From assembly GCA_014650475.1 (NCBI GenBank), contig BMVA01000002.1, forward strand, positions 186,001-250,000: a stretch of DNA of 64,000 nt, in the 5' to 3' direction. Both the position numbers and the translations under genes were made by a program. Below the pieces are notes generated by a model. That model did no database searches. It had not been told where the DNA came from and worked only from the letters and a program-made list of their open reading frames with translations. Numbering within the stretch: the first letter of the stretch is position 1; the number at the start of each line of letters is the position of its first letter. Shown here piece after piece: positions 11,040-19,157 of this stretch. Source of the stretch: Streptomyces albogriseolus (GTDB lineage: Bacteria; Actinomycetota; Actinomycetes; Streptomycetales; Streptomycetaceae).

Positions 11040-12968
11040 GTGGACACGACCCTTCAGGACCCGCTGGTCGGGCAGGTGCTCGACGGCCGCTACCGCGTCG
11101 AGGCGCGGATCGCCGTCGGCGGGATGGCCACGGTCTACCGGGCCCTGGACACCCGTCTCGACCGCATCCTCGCGCTCAAGGTGATGCACCCCTCGCTGGC
11201 GTCCGACGCCACGTTCGTGGAGCGCTTCATCCGCGAGGCCAAGTCCGTCGCCCGGCTGGCCCATCCCAACGTCGTGCAGGTCTTCGACCAGGGCGCCGAC
11301 GGGGGGTACGTCTACCTGGCGATGGAGTACATCCCGGGCTGCACCCTGCGGGACGTGCTGCGGGAGCGCGGGGCGCTGCAGGCGCGGGCCGCGCTGGACA
11401 TCCTGGAGCCGGTGCTGGCCGCGCTGGGCGCCGCCCACCGGGCGGGGTTCGTGCACCGCGACATGAAGCCGGAGAACGTGCTGATCGGGGACGACGGCCG
11501 GGTCAAGGTCGCCGACTTCGGACTGGTCCGCTCGGTGGACACGGTCACCAACAGCACGGGCACGGTGCTGGGCACGGTGTCCTACCTGGCCCCGGAGCAG
11601 ATAGAGCACGGCACCGCCGACCCCCGCGTCGACGTGTACGCCTGCGGCATCCTGCTCTACGAGATGCTGACCGGGGAGAAGCCGCACGACGGCGACTCCC
11701 CCGCGATCGTCCTCTACAAGCATCTGCACGACGACGTGCCGCCGCCCTCCGCGGTGGTGCCCGGTCTGGCGCCCGCGCTGGACGCGCTGGTCGCGGCGGC
11801 GACCGCGCGCGACGCGCAGGCCCGCCCGGCCGACGCGGTGGCGCTGTTCGCCCTGGCCCGCGAGGCGCGCGGCCGGCTCACCGACGAGCAGCTCGACGCG
11901 ATGCCCCCGCAGGCGCTGTCCGCGGAGCACGACAACGCCGGCGACCGCACCAGCGTCATCCCGCGCTCCCTCACCGTGCCGCGCCCGCTCCCCGTGAACG
12001 AGGACGACGACGGCGCGGACCGCGTGCACCGCACCAGCCGCTTCCAGTCGCCTCCCCCGCTGCCGCCGCGGCGCCGCACGGCGCTGCGCCGCGGCCCCGC
12101 GGCGATCGTCGTGGCCGTGCTGCTGGTGCTGGGGCTGGGCGCGGGCGTCTGGTACATCAACTCCGGGCAGTTCACCAAGGTCCCGCCGGTGCTGTCGAAG
12201 ACCGAGCAGGAGGCCCGCGACCGGCTCACCGCGGCCGGGCTCGAGGTCGGCGACGTCACGGAGGAGTACAGCGACACCGTCGAGCGGGGCAAGGTGATCA
12301 GCACCGACCCGGCGGCGGGGGCCCGCGTCCGCGGCAGCGCCCCGGTGGCGCTGACCGTGTCCAAGGGCCCGGAGACCGTGCGCGTGCCCGACCTGGACGG
12401 CTACCGGCTGGACAAGGCGCGGTCGCTGCTGGAGGACGAGGGCCTGGAGCCGGGCATGGTGACCCGTGAGTTCAGCGACTTCGTGCCCAGGGGCGCGGTG
12501 ATCTCCACCGAGCCGGGCAAGGGCACCAAGGTCCGCGCGGGCGGCGCGGTGGCGCTGACGGTGAGCAAGGGCAGCCCGGTGGACATGCCCGACGTCACCG
12601 GCGACGACCCGGAGGACGCGCGCGCCGAGCTGGAGGAGGCCGGGCTCAAGGTGGAGATCGCCGACGGGCGGGTCCACTCCGAGCACGACGCGGGCCGGGT
12701 CGCCCGGCAGTCCCCGGGCGCCGGCGGGCAGGCCGCCGAGGGCGACACGGTCACCCTCACCCTGTCCAAGGGCCCGGAGATGGCCGAGGTGCCGGACGTG
12801 GTCGGCGACAAGGTGGACGAGGCCCGGCGGAAGCTGGAGGAGGCCGGGTTCGCGGTGAAGGAGGACCGCGGCCTGCTGGGCCTGTTCCGCGACACGGTCG
12901 CGGACCAGTCGGTAGACGGCGGCGACACCGCGCCCAAGGGCTCGACGATCACGATCGAGATCGGCTGA
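11040..12968 (+). CDS. pkaF: PASTA-domain Ser/Thr protein kinase
   Basis: This 642-residue PknB-type membrane kinase senses peptidoglycan or cell-wall fragments and phosphorylates cell-division and envelope proteins. The kinase domain (about residues 12-275) has the glycine loop GGMATVYRA, the catalytic Lys in ALKVMHP, HRDMKPENVL, DFGLVRS and the APE motif. A Pro/Arg-rich linker leads to one membrane helix (about 355-378), then four extracellular PASTA repeats to the C-terminus, each opening with a P-x-V/L and closing with LTVSKG-like segments. The start is GTG. From memory the S. coelicolor orthologue in this position is called PkaF. The nearby Rv2175c-like protein is a possible substrate. 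Confidence 0.93.
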   Translation: MDTTLQDPLVGQVLDGRYRVEARIAVGGMATVYRALDTRLDRILALKVMHPSLASDATFVERFIREAKSVARLAHPNVVQVFDQGADGGYVYLAMEYIPGCTLRDVLRERGALQARAALDILEPVLAALGAAHRAGFVHRDMKPENVLIGDDGRVKVADFGLVRSVDTVTNSTGTVLGTVSYLAPEQIEHGTADPRVDVYACGILLYEMLTGEKPHDGDSPAIVLYKHLHDDVPPPSAVVPGLAPALDALVAAATARDAQARPADAVALFALAREARGRLTDEQLDAMPPQALSAEHDNAGDRTSVIPRSLTVPRPLPVNEDDDGADRVHRTSRFQSPPPLPPRRRTALRRGPAAIVVAVLLVLGLGAGVWYINSGQFTKVPPVLSKTEQEARDRLTAAGLEVGDVTEEYSDTVERGKVISTDPAAGARVRGSAPVALTVSKGPETVRVPDLDGYRLDKARSLLEDEGLEPGMVTREFSDFVPRGAVISTEPGKGTKVRAGGAVALTVSKGSPVDMPDVTGDDPEDARAELEEAGLKVEIADGRVHSEHDAGRVARQSPGAGGQAAEGDTVTLTLSKGPEMAEVPDVVGDKVDEARRKLEEAGFAVKEDRGLLGLFRDTVADQSVDGGDTAPKGSTITIEIG

Positions 12969-13016
12969 CGGCGGGGGCCGTCCGGGTGACACGCGCGTCC
13001 GTGACACCCTTGACGG

Positions 13017-13895
13017 GTGAAGAGTCACCCGTCCGGCCCCGTCCGCAACCCGATCGGCAGTCACGTCCCCGTGGCCGGCGGTCTGCATTCCGTCGGTCTG
13101 TCCTACGCCCGTGACCTGGGGGCGGAGACCGTGCAGGTCTTCGTCGCCAACCCGCGCGGCTGGGCCACCCCGGCCGGCAACCCGCTGCAGGACGAGGCGT
13201 TCCGCTCGGCCTGCGCCGAGGCGTCGGTCCCGGCGTACGTGCACGCCCCCTACCTGATCAACTTCGGGTCCCACACCCCGGCGACCGTGGAGCGGTCGGT
13301 GGAGTCCCTGCGGCACTCGCTGCGCCGCGGCCGGGAGATCGGCGCGCTGGGCGTGGTGGTGCACACCGGCAGCGCGACCGGCGGGCGCGAGCGCGCGGCG
13401 GCGCTGAGGCAGGTGCGGGAGCACCTGCTGCCGCTGCTGGACGAGCTGACCCACGACGACGACCCGTACCTGCTGCTGGAGCCGACCGCGGGCCAGGGCG
13501 CCTCGCTGTGCTCGCTGGTGGAGGACCTGGGCCCGTACTTCCGGGAGCTGGACGCCCATCCGAGGCTCGGGGTGTGCCTGGACACCTGCCATGTCTTCGC
13601 CGCCGGGCACGATCTGGCCGGGCCCCAGGGCGCGTACCGCACGCTGGACGAGCTGGTGGCGACCGTCGGCGAGGGGCGGCTGCGGCTGATCCACGCCAAC
13701 GACTCCAAGGACGTCGTCGGCGCGCACAAGGACCGGCACGCCAACATCGGCGCGGGACACATCGGCGAGGACCCGTTCCGGGCACTGATGACGCACCCGG
13801 CGACCGCGGGCGTGCCGCTGGTGATCGAGACGCCCGGCGGCAAGGAGGGGCACGCGGCGGACGTGGAGCGGCTGAAGAAGCTCCGCGACGGCTGA
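13017..13895 (+). CDS. nfo: Deoxyribonuclease IV (AP endonuclease family 2)
   Basis: Endonuclease IV cuts DNA at abasic sites and damaged 3' ends in base-excision repair, using a cluster of metal ions. The 292-residue TIM barrel has the ligand-bearing motifs YVHAPYLINFGS, VVHTGSATG, LLLEPTAGQG, VCLDTCHVFAAGHD, LIHANDSKD, HANIGAGHIG and VIETPG in the right order. The GTG at 13017 gives MKSHPSGPVRNPIGSHV. It follows the kinase by 48 bases on the same strand and converges on the molybdoenzyme gene with an 8-base gap. Confidence 0.93.
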   Translation: MKSHPSGPVRNPIGSHVPVAGGLHSVGLSYARDLGAETVQVFVANPRGWATPAGNPLQDEAFRSACAEASVPAYVHAPYLINFGSHTPATVERSVESLRHSLRRGREIGALGVVVHTGSATGGRERAAALRQVREHLLPLLDELTHDDDPYLLLEPTAGQGASLCSLVEDLGPYFRELDAHPRLGVCLDTCHVFAAGHDLAGPQGAYRTLDELVATVGEGRLRLIHANDSKDVVGAHKDRHANIGAGHIGEDPFRALMTHPATAGVPLVIETPGGKEGHAADVERLKKLRDG

Positions 13896-13903
13896 GCCGT
13901 ACG

Positions 13904-14551
13904 TCAGAGCTCGGGGCCCTCCCCGGGCTCCTCCTGGTAGGAGTAGCGCTGCTCCTTCCAGGGGTCGCCGACGTTGTGGTAGCCGCGCTCCTCCCAGAAG
14001 CCCCGGCGGTCGGCGGTCATGTACTCCACGCCGCGGACCCATTTGGGGCCCTTCCACGCGTACAGGTGGGGCACGATCAGGCGCAGCGGGAAGCCGTGCT
14101 CGGCGGTGAGCAGCTCGCCGTCCTTGTGGGTGGCGAAGAGGGTGCGGTCGGACGTGAAGTCCGCGAGCCGCAGGTTGGAGCTGAAGCCGTACTCGGCCCA
14201 CACCATCACATGGGTGACGTCCGGGGCGGGCGGGGCGATCTCCACGACGGTGCGCGCCGGGATCCCGCCCCACTCCGCGCCGACCATGCTGAACTTGGTC
14301 ACGCAGTGCAGATCGGCCTCGACGGTGGTGTACGGCAGCGCCGTGAACTCCTCGTGGTTCCAGCAGTGCTTCTCGCCGTCGGCGGTGGCGCCGAAGACCC
14401 GGAACTCCCAGCGCTCCGGGCGGAACTTGGGGACCGGCCCGTAGTGCGTGACCGGCCAGCCCTTCTGGAGCCGCTGTCCCGGCGGGAGCTGGAGATCCGC
14501 CGCTCCTCGTGTCGCGCGCTCCCCCGATTCGCGTTCCGCCGGCTGACCCAT
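13904..14551 (-). CDS. Molybdopterin-dependent oxidoreductase (sulfite-oxidase fold)
   Basis: This 215-residue protein consists almost entirely of the Oxidored_molyb (sulfite oxidase/YedY catalytic) domain. The molybdenum-ligating Cys lies in DLHCVTKFSMVG, followed by RTVVEIAPPAP, HVMVWAEYGFSSNL, LRLIVPHLYAWKGPKWVRGV and the C-terminal WEERGYHNVGDPW. Neither a heme nor a dimerisation domain is present and no twin-arginine signal is seen, so it is probably cytosolic. Substrate and partner are unknown. The ATG at 14551 is the first start before the conserved region. Confidence 0.85.
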   Translation of the reverse strand: MGQPAERESGERATRGAADLQLPPGQRLQKGWPVTHYGPVPKFRPERWEFRVFGATADGEKHCWNHEEFTALPYTTVEADLHCVTKFSMVGAEWGGIPARTVVEIAPPAPDVTHVMVWAEYGFSSNLRLADFTSDRTLFATHKDGELLTAEHGFPLRLIVPHLYAWKGPKWVRGVEYMTADRRGFWEERGYHNVGDPWKEQRYSYQEEPGEGPEL

Positions 14552-14647
14552 GTCTCCATCCTGACAGACCGGTGGCCATGCCCATGAACCGGGCCCCGCA
14601 GATTCGGTCATTCGGTGGCGAAACAGACCAAGTGGCGTGTTACCTAC

Positions 14648-14661
14648 TAAGTCAAGACTTA
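14648..14661. promoter_or_regulatory. Inverted repeat upstream of bfr
   Basis: TAAGTC-AA-GACTTA is a perfect 6-base-arm inverted repeat in an AT-richer island, 76 bases before the bfr start. Its position suits an operator. It does not match the DmdR/IdeR iron box or a Zur box as I remember them, so the regulator is unknown. Confidence 0.4.
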
Positions 14662-14737
14662 CTGGACGATCTTCCGCACCGGTGCAATCATGCGCCCCGA
14701 CCCGCACATTTCCCCCCACGCGGAAGGAGCCCGTGCC

Positions 14738-15256
14738 ATGCAGGGCGATCCCGAGGTCATCGAGTTCCTCAACGAGCAGCTGACCGCCGAGCTGACGGCG
14801 ATCAACCAGTACTTCCTGCACTCCAAGCTCCAGGACCACAAGGGCTGGCACAAGCTCGCCCGGTACACCCGCGCCGAGTCCTTCGACGAGATGAACCACG
14901 CCGAGCTGCTCACCGACCGCATCCTGCTGCTGGACGGCCTGCCGAACTACCAGCGGCTGTTCCACGTCCGCGTCGGGCAGACCGTCACCGAGATGTTCCA
15001 GGCCGACCGCGAGATCGAGCTCGAGGCGATCGACCGGCTCCGCCGCGGCGTCGAGGTCATGCGCAACAAGAACGACATCACCTCGGCCAACATCTTCGAG
15101 GCCATCCTGGCCGACGAGGAGCACCACATCGACTACCTGGACACCCAGCTGGAGCTGATCGACAAACTGGGTGAGGCGCTCTACCTGTCGACGGTCGTCG
15201 AGCAGACCCAGCCGGACCCGTCGGGCCCCGGGACGCACGGCTTCAAGACGCCCTGA
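14738..15256 (+). CDS. bfr: Bacterioferritin
   Basis: Bfr forms a 24-subunit heme-containing shell that oxidises and stores iron. The 172-residue sequence has the ferroxidase ligands E18, E51 and H54 and the heme-ligating M52 (AESFDEMNHAEL), with the same spacing as E. coli Bfr. A further site Glu and His lie in LADEEHHIDYLD. It is about a dozen residues longer than E. coli Bfr at the C-terminus. The ATG at 14738 follows a GGAAGGA ribosome-binding site. It converges on bfd, leaving only 17 bases between the stops. Confidence 0.95.
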   Translation: MQGDPEVIEFLNEQLTAELTAINQYFLHSKLQDHKGWHKLARYTRAESFDEMNHAELLTDRILLLDGLPNYQRLFHVRVGQTVTEMFQADREIELEAIDRLRRGVEVMRNKNDITSANIFEAILADEEHHIDYLDTQLELIDKLGEALYLSTVVEQTQPDPSGPGTHGFKTP

Positions 15257-15273
15257 CGGCGTCGGGGAACCGC

Positions 15274-15510
15274 CTAGGCGGCGTCCGGGACCTCTGCCAC
15301 GAGCGGCTGTCCGCCCTGGTCGACGAGCTGCCGCCGGGGGCAGGCGCCGCGGCCGAGCAGCGCCTGGATGCGCCGGACGCAGCCGCCGCAGTCCGTGCCG
15401 GCCTTGCAGGCGGAGGCGATCTGCCGGGGCGTGCAGGCGCCGGCTTCCGCGTGGCTCCTCACCTGTTCCTCGGTCACGCCGAAGCAGCTGCAGACGAACA
15501 CGCGGGTCAC
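15274..15510 (-). CDS. bfd: Bacterioferritin-associated ferredoxin (Bfd-like, 2Fe-2S)
   Basis: This 78-residue protein has the Bfd [2Fe-2S] ligand pattern: C7 and C9 (VCSCFGVTE) and C41 and C44 (GTDCGGC), plus IASACKAG. Bfd passes electrons to bacterioferritin to release stored Fe3+ as Fe2+. The start is GTG at 15510, with a GGGAG ribosome-binding site. An iron box lies about 45 bases upstream, so expression should rise under iron limitation. Its partner bfr is encoded convergently. Confidence 0.92.
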   Translation of the reverse strand: MTRVFVCSCFGVTEEQVRSHAEAGACTPRQIASACKAGTDCGGCVRRIQALLGRGACPRRQLVDQGGQPLVAEVPDAA

Positions 15511-15554
15511 CTCCCGACGAAGATCTGGGTCGTGCCGTACCGACCCTCCGTCGG

Positions 15555-15573
15555 TGAGGCAAACCTAACCTTA
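15555..15573. promoter_or_regulatory. Iron box (DmdR1/IdeR-type operator) of bfd
   Basis: TGAGGCAAACCTAACCTTA matches 14 of 19 positions of the Streptomyces DmdR1 iron-box consensus TTAGGTGAGCCTAACCTAA as I remember it. The ACCTAACCT half is intact. It lies 45-63 bases upstream of the bfd start, where a repressor would block the promoter when iron is plentiful. Confidence 0.75.
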
Positions 15574-15597
15574 CCTGCGCCCTTCGGGGCACAAAAG

Positions 15598-15638
15598 GGG
15601 GGTGGGGCGTCATCCCGTGTGAGACACGCCCCACCCCC
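15598..15638 (-). terminator. Intrinsic terminator of the DAHP synthase gene
   Basis: GGGGGTGGGGCGT (15598-15610) pairs perfectly with ACGCCCCACCCCC (15626-15638). On the minus strand the stem is followed by CTTTTG, the T run expected of an intrinsic terminator. It ends the transcript from 15665 before the bfd promoter. Confidence 0.85.
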
Positions 15639-15664
15639 GACGGCTGCCGGCCGGACCGGCCGGG

Positions 15665-17017
15665 TCACTGGTCCCGGTACATCTCCGCGACCAGGAACGC
15701 CAGGTCGAGCGACTGGCTGCGGTTCAGCCGCGGGTCGCACGCCGTCTCGTAGCGCTGGTGCAGATCGTCGACGAAGATCTCGTCGCCGCCGCCCACGCAC
15801 TCCGTGACGTCGTCGCCCGTGAGCTCCACATGGATGCCGCCCGGGTGGGTGCCCAGTTCCTTGTGGACCTCGAAGAAGCCCTTCACCTCGTCGAGCACGT
15901 CGTCGAAGCGGCGGGTCTTGTGCCCGGAGGCGGCCTCGAAGGTGTTGCCGTGCATCGGGTCCGTCACCCACGCCACGGTCGCGCCGGACGCGGTGACCTT
16001 CTCCACCAGCTCGGGGAGCTTGTCGCGGATCTTGTCCGCGCCCATCCGGACGATGAACGTCAGCCGGCCGGGCTCCCGCTCCGGGTCGAGACGGTCGATG
16101 TACTGCAGCGCCTCCTCGGCCGTCGTGCTCGGGCCGAGCTTGATGCCGATCGGGTTGCGGATCCGCGAGGCGAACTCGATGTGCGCGTGGTCCAGCTGCC
16201 GGGTGCGCTCGCCGATCCACACCATGTGCGCGGACACGTCGTACAGCTGTCCCGTGCGGGAGTCCACGCGGGTGAGCGCCGACTCGTAGTCGAGCAGCAG
16301 CGCCTCGTGCGACGAGAAGAACTCGACGGTCTTGAACTCCTCCGGCTCCGCGCCGCAGGCCCGCATGAAGTTCAGCGCCTGGTCGATCTCCCGCGCCAGC
16401 TGCTCGTAGCGCTGGCCGGACGGCGACGACTTCACGAAGTCCTGGTTCCAGGCGTGCACCTGACGCAGGTCGGCGTAACCGCCGGTGGTGAAGGCGCGGA
16501 CCAGGTTCAGCGTGGACGCCGACGCGTGGTACATCCGCTTCAGCCGCTCGGGGTCCGGGACCCGGGCCTCCTCGGTGAACTCGAAGCCGTTGACCGAGTC
16601 GCCCCGGTACGTCGGCAGCGTCACACCGTCACGGGTCTCGGTCGGCTTGGAGCGCGGCTTGGAGTACTGCCCGGCGATCCGCCCGACCTTCACCACGGGC
16701 ACGGAGGCCGCGTAGGTGAGGACGGCGCCCATCTGCAGGAGCGTCTTGAGTTTGTTGCGGATGTGGTCGGCGGACACGGCGTCGAAGGCCTCGGCGCAGT
16801 CGCCGCCCTGGAGGAGGAACGCCTCTCCCTTGGCGACGGACGCCATCCGGGCGCGCAGCTGGTCGCACTCGCCCGCGAAGACGAGCGGCGGATACGACTC
16901 GAGGTCCGCGATCGCTGCGCGCAGAGCCTCGGGGTCGGGGTACTCGGGCTGCTGCGCCGCGGGCAGGTCTCGCCAGGTGTTGCCAGCGCTCGCGCTGGTC
17001 TTAGCGTTCACGGTCAC
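15665..17017 (-). CDS. aroH: 3-deoxy-7-phosphoheptulonate (DAHP) synthase, class II
   Basis: This enzyme condenses phosphoenolpyruvate and erythrose-4-phosphate in the first step of the shikimate pathway. The 450-residue sequence is a plant-type class II enzyme with PPLVFAGECDQLR, LLQGGDCAEAF, KVGRIAGQYSKPRS, VWIGERTRQLD, GIKLGPST, AWVTDPMHGNT and GIHVELTGDDVTECVGG. Three GTG codons (17026, 17017, 17011) are possible starts; 17017 (MTVNAKTSAS) is preferred from memory of homologues. It diverges from the tryptophan leader with only 96 bases between them, so two genes feeding tryptophan synthesis share one control region. Confidence 0.93.
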   Translation of the reverse strand: MTVNAKTSASAGNTWRDLPAAQQPEYPDPEALRAAIADLESYPPLVFAGECDQLRARMASVAKGEAFLLQGGDCAEAFDAVSADHIRNKLKTLLQMGAVLTYAASVPVVKVGRIAGQYSKPRSKPTETRDGVTLPTYRGDSVNGFEFTEEARVPDPERLKRMYHASASTLNLVRAFTTGGYADLRQVHAWNQDFVKSSPSGQRYEQLAREIDQALNFMRACGAEPEEFKTVEFFSSHEALLLDYESALTRVDSRTGQLYDVSAHMVWIGERTRQLDHAHIEFASRIRNPIGIKLGPSTTAEEALQYIDRLDPEREPGRLTFIVRMGADKIRDKLPELVEKVTASGATVAWVTDPMHGNTFEAASGHKTRRFDDVLDEVKGFFEVHKELGTHPGGIHVELTGDDVTECVGGGDEIFVDDLHQRYETACDPRLNRSQSLDLAFLVAEMYRDQ

Positions 17018-17100
17018 GCATCCCACATTACGGGGTCAGAACGGTCGTCCATTCCGACGCCCACCAACTGAGACAGGGTCCGCACCGATGCGCGATGCGC

Positions 17101-17106
17101 TAAGGT
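17101..17106 (+). promoter_or_regulatory. Probable -10 element of the trpL-trpE(G) transcript
   Basis: TAAGGT lies seven bases before the leader-peptide ATG, a spacing that suggests transcription starts at or just before that ATG. No convincing -35 is visible at 17-18 bases. Confidence 0.45.
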
Positions 17107-17113
17107 CGGGGCC

Positions 17114-17170
17114 ATGTTCGCGCACTCGACCCGCACCTGGTGGTGGACCGCTCATCCGGCGGCCCACTGA
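17114..17170 (+). CDS. trpL: Tryptophan leader peptide
   Basis: This is an 18-residue leader peptide, MFAHSTRTWWWTAHPAAH, with three consecutive Trp codons at positions 9-11. It is followed 24 bases after its stop by a strong terminator hairpin and then the trpE(G) gene. When charged tRNA-Trp is scarce the ribosome should stall on the Trp codons and prevent terminator formation. This type of transcription attenuation is known for Streptomyces trpE(G). Confidence 0.92.
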   Translation: MFAHSTRTWWWTAHPAAH

Positions 17171-17193
17171 CTGCGCGTACGCACCGACTTCGC

Positions 17194-17218
17194 GAAGGCC
17201 GCCCGAGGGGCGGCCTTC
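17194..17218 (+). terminator. trp attenuator (terminator hairpin)
   Basis: GAAGGCCGCC (17194-17203) pairs with GGCGGCCTTC (17209-17218) around a CGAGG loop. It lies between the leader-peptide stop and the trpE(G) start, at the position of an attenuator. The following GGTGGTTTCC has only a short T stretch, as is common in GC-rich genomes. Confidence 0.85.
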
Positions 17219-17276
17219 GGTGGTTTCCGGGGCCGTTCCTCACCGCTCACGACAGTGACGAAACGAGGAACGCCCC

Positions 17277-19157
17277 ATGGACCTGACACGGCTCCCGCAC
17301 GACGACCGCCCCTTCGCCCTGCTGCGCCGCCGCACCCCCGGCCACGACCACGACATGGTGGAACTGCTGATCGGCCCGGTCGCCTCCCGCGAACGCCTGG
17401 CCGACCTGCCCGACGAGGGCCTGGCCCTGGTGCCGTTCCGGCAGATCCGCGAGCGCGGCTTCGACGTCCGCGACGACGGCACCCCGCTGCTGGTGCTGAC
17501 CCCCGAGGAGTGTCACGAGTTCCCCCTCGCCGAGGCTCTGGCGGCGCTCCCCGCGCACGACGTGCGGGTCGAGGGAGGCGGCTTCGACGTCGGCGACGAG
17601 GAGTACGCGCGGACCGTCGGCCGGGTCCTCGACGAGGAGATCGGGCGCGGCGAGGGCGCCAACTTCGTGATCCGCAGAACGTACGAGGGCCGGATCCCCG
17701 GGTTCGGGCGGGCCGACGCGCTCGCGCTGTTCCGGCGGCTGCTGGAGGGCGAGCGGGGCGCGTACTGGACGTTCGTGGTGCACACCGGGGAGCGGACGCT
17801 CGTCGGCGCGAGCCCGGAGGTGCACGTACGCGCGTCCGGCGGGACCGTCGTGATGAACCCGATCAGCGGCACCTACCGCTACCCCGCCGGGGGCCCCACC
17901 CCTGAGCACCTGCTCCGCTTCCTCGCCGACGGCAAGGAGATCGAGGAGCTGTCGATGGTCGTCGACGAGGAGCTCAAGATGATGTGCACGGTCGGCGACC
18001 GGGGCGGCGTGGTGATCGGGCCCCGGCTGAAGGAGATGGCGCACCTCGCGCACACCGAGTACGAGCTGCGCGGCCGGTCCTCGCTGGACGTGCGCGAGGT
18101 GCTGCGGGAGACGATGTTCGCGGCGACCGTCACCGGCTCGCCGGTGCAGAACGCCTGCCGGGTGATCGAGCGGCACGAGGCCGGCGGACGCGGCTACTAC
18201 GCGGGCGCGCTGGCCCTGCTCGGACGCGACGAGGGCGGCGCCCAGACGCTGGACTCCCCCATCCTGATCCGCACCGCCGACATCGACGCCGCCGGACGGC
18301 TGCGGGTGCCGGTCGGCGCCACGCTGGTGCGCGGCTCGGACCCGGCCGGGGAGGTCGCGGAGACCCATGCCAAGGCGGCCGGGGTGCTGGCCGCGCTGGG
18401 CGTGCGGCCCGGGCGGCCGCGCGCCGAGGCGGTGCGGCCGAAGCTGGCGGACGACCCTCGGGTGCGGGCCGCGCTGGACGGGCGCCGGGCGTCGCTGGCG
18501 CCGTTCTGGCTGCGGATGCAGGAGCGGTCGGACGCGCTCACCGGGCACGCGCTGGTCGTGGACGCGGAGGACACCTTCACCGCGATGCTCGCGCATGTGC
18601 TGCGGGCGGCCGGCCTCGAGGTCACCGTGCGCCGCTACGACGAGCCCGGACTGCGGGAGGCGGCGCTGACGCACGAGGGCCCGCTGGTGCTGGGCCCCGG
18701 TCCGGGCGACCCGTCGGACACGGCCGACCCGAAGATGCGGTTCCTGCGTGAGCTGACCGCCGAGGTGATCGCCGGCCACCGGCACGGCGTGCTCGGCGTC
18801 TGTCTCGGCCACGAGCTGATCGCGGCCGAGCTGGGCCTGGACATCGTCCGCAAGGAGGTGCCGTACCAGGGGGCGCAGACCGGGATCGACCTGTTCGGGC
18901 GGCCGGAGACGGTGGGCTTCTACAACAGCTTCGTGGCGCACTGCGACGAGGAGGCCGCGCGGGAGCTGGCCGCCCACGGCGTCGAGGTGAGCCGCGCGGC
19001 GAACGGCGAGGTGCACGCGGTGCGGGGTCCCGGTTTCGCCGGGGTGCAGTTCCACCCCGAGTCGGTGCTCAGCCTGAACGGCGCGGCCGTGGTGCGGGAG
19101 CTGATGGGTCAGCTGCGCGGCACCAGCACGTTCTCGGAGCGGCGGCCCGCCGTGTAG
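17277..19157 (+). CDS. trpE: Fused anthranilate synthase (TrpE-TrpG)
   Basis: This 626-residue fusion converts chorismate and glutamine to anthranilate. The N-terminal chorismate-binding half has NPISGTYRYPAGG, EELSMVVDEELKMM, TVTGSPVQNACRVIE and GRGYYAGALALLGRDE. The C-terminal class I glutamine amidotransferase (about 420-620) has LGPGPGDPSD, the nucleophile Cys in GVCLGHE and the His-Glu pair in VQFHPES. The layout resembles PhzE, but the Trp-codon leader, attenuator and neighbouring DAHP synthase mark it as the tryptophan-pathway enzyme. The start follows a GAGGA ribosome-binding site. Its 3' end overlaps the convergent dehydrogenase gene by 49 bases. Confidence 0.93.
   Translation: MDLTRLPHDDRPFALLRRRTPGHDHDMVELLIGPVASRERLADLPDEGLALVPFRQIRERGFDVRDDGTPLLVLTPEECHEFPLAEALAALPAHDVRVEGGGFDVGDEEYARTVGRVLDEEIGRGEGANFVIRRTYEGRIPGFGRADALALFRRLLEGERGAYWTFVVHTGERTLVGASPEVHVRASGGTVVMNPISGTYRYPAGGPTPEHLLRFLADGKEIEELSMVVDEELKMMCTVGDRGGVVIGPRLKEMAHLAHTEYELRGRSSLDVREVLRETMFAATVTGSPVQNACRVIERHEAGGRGYYAGALALLGRDEGGAQTLDSPILIRTADIDAAGRLRVPVGATLVRGSDPAGEVAETHAKAAGVLAALGVRPGRPRAEAVRPKLADDPRVRAALDGRRASLAPFWLRMQERSDALTGHALVVDAEDTFTAMLAHVLRAAGLEVTVRRYDEPGLREAALTHEGPLVLGPGPGDPSDTADPKMRFLRELTAEVIAGHRHGVLGVCLGHELIAAELGLDIVRKEVPYQGAQTGIDLFGRPETVGFYNSFVAHCDEEAARELAAHGVEVSRAANGEVHAVRGPGFAGVQFHPESVLSLNGAAVVRELMGQLRGTSTFSERRPAV

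Noticed and set aside
17277-19157. Phenazine-type PhzE
   Set aside because: The domain fusion is PhzE-like, but a Trp-codon leader and attenuator precede it and no phenazine genes are nearby.
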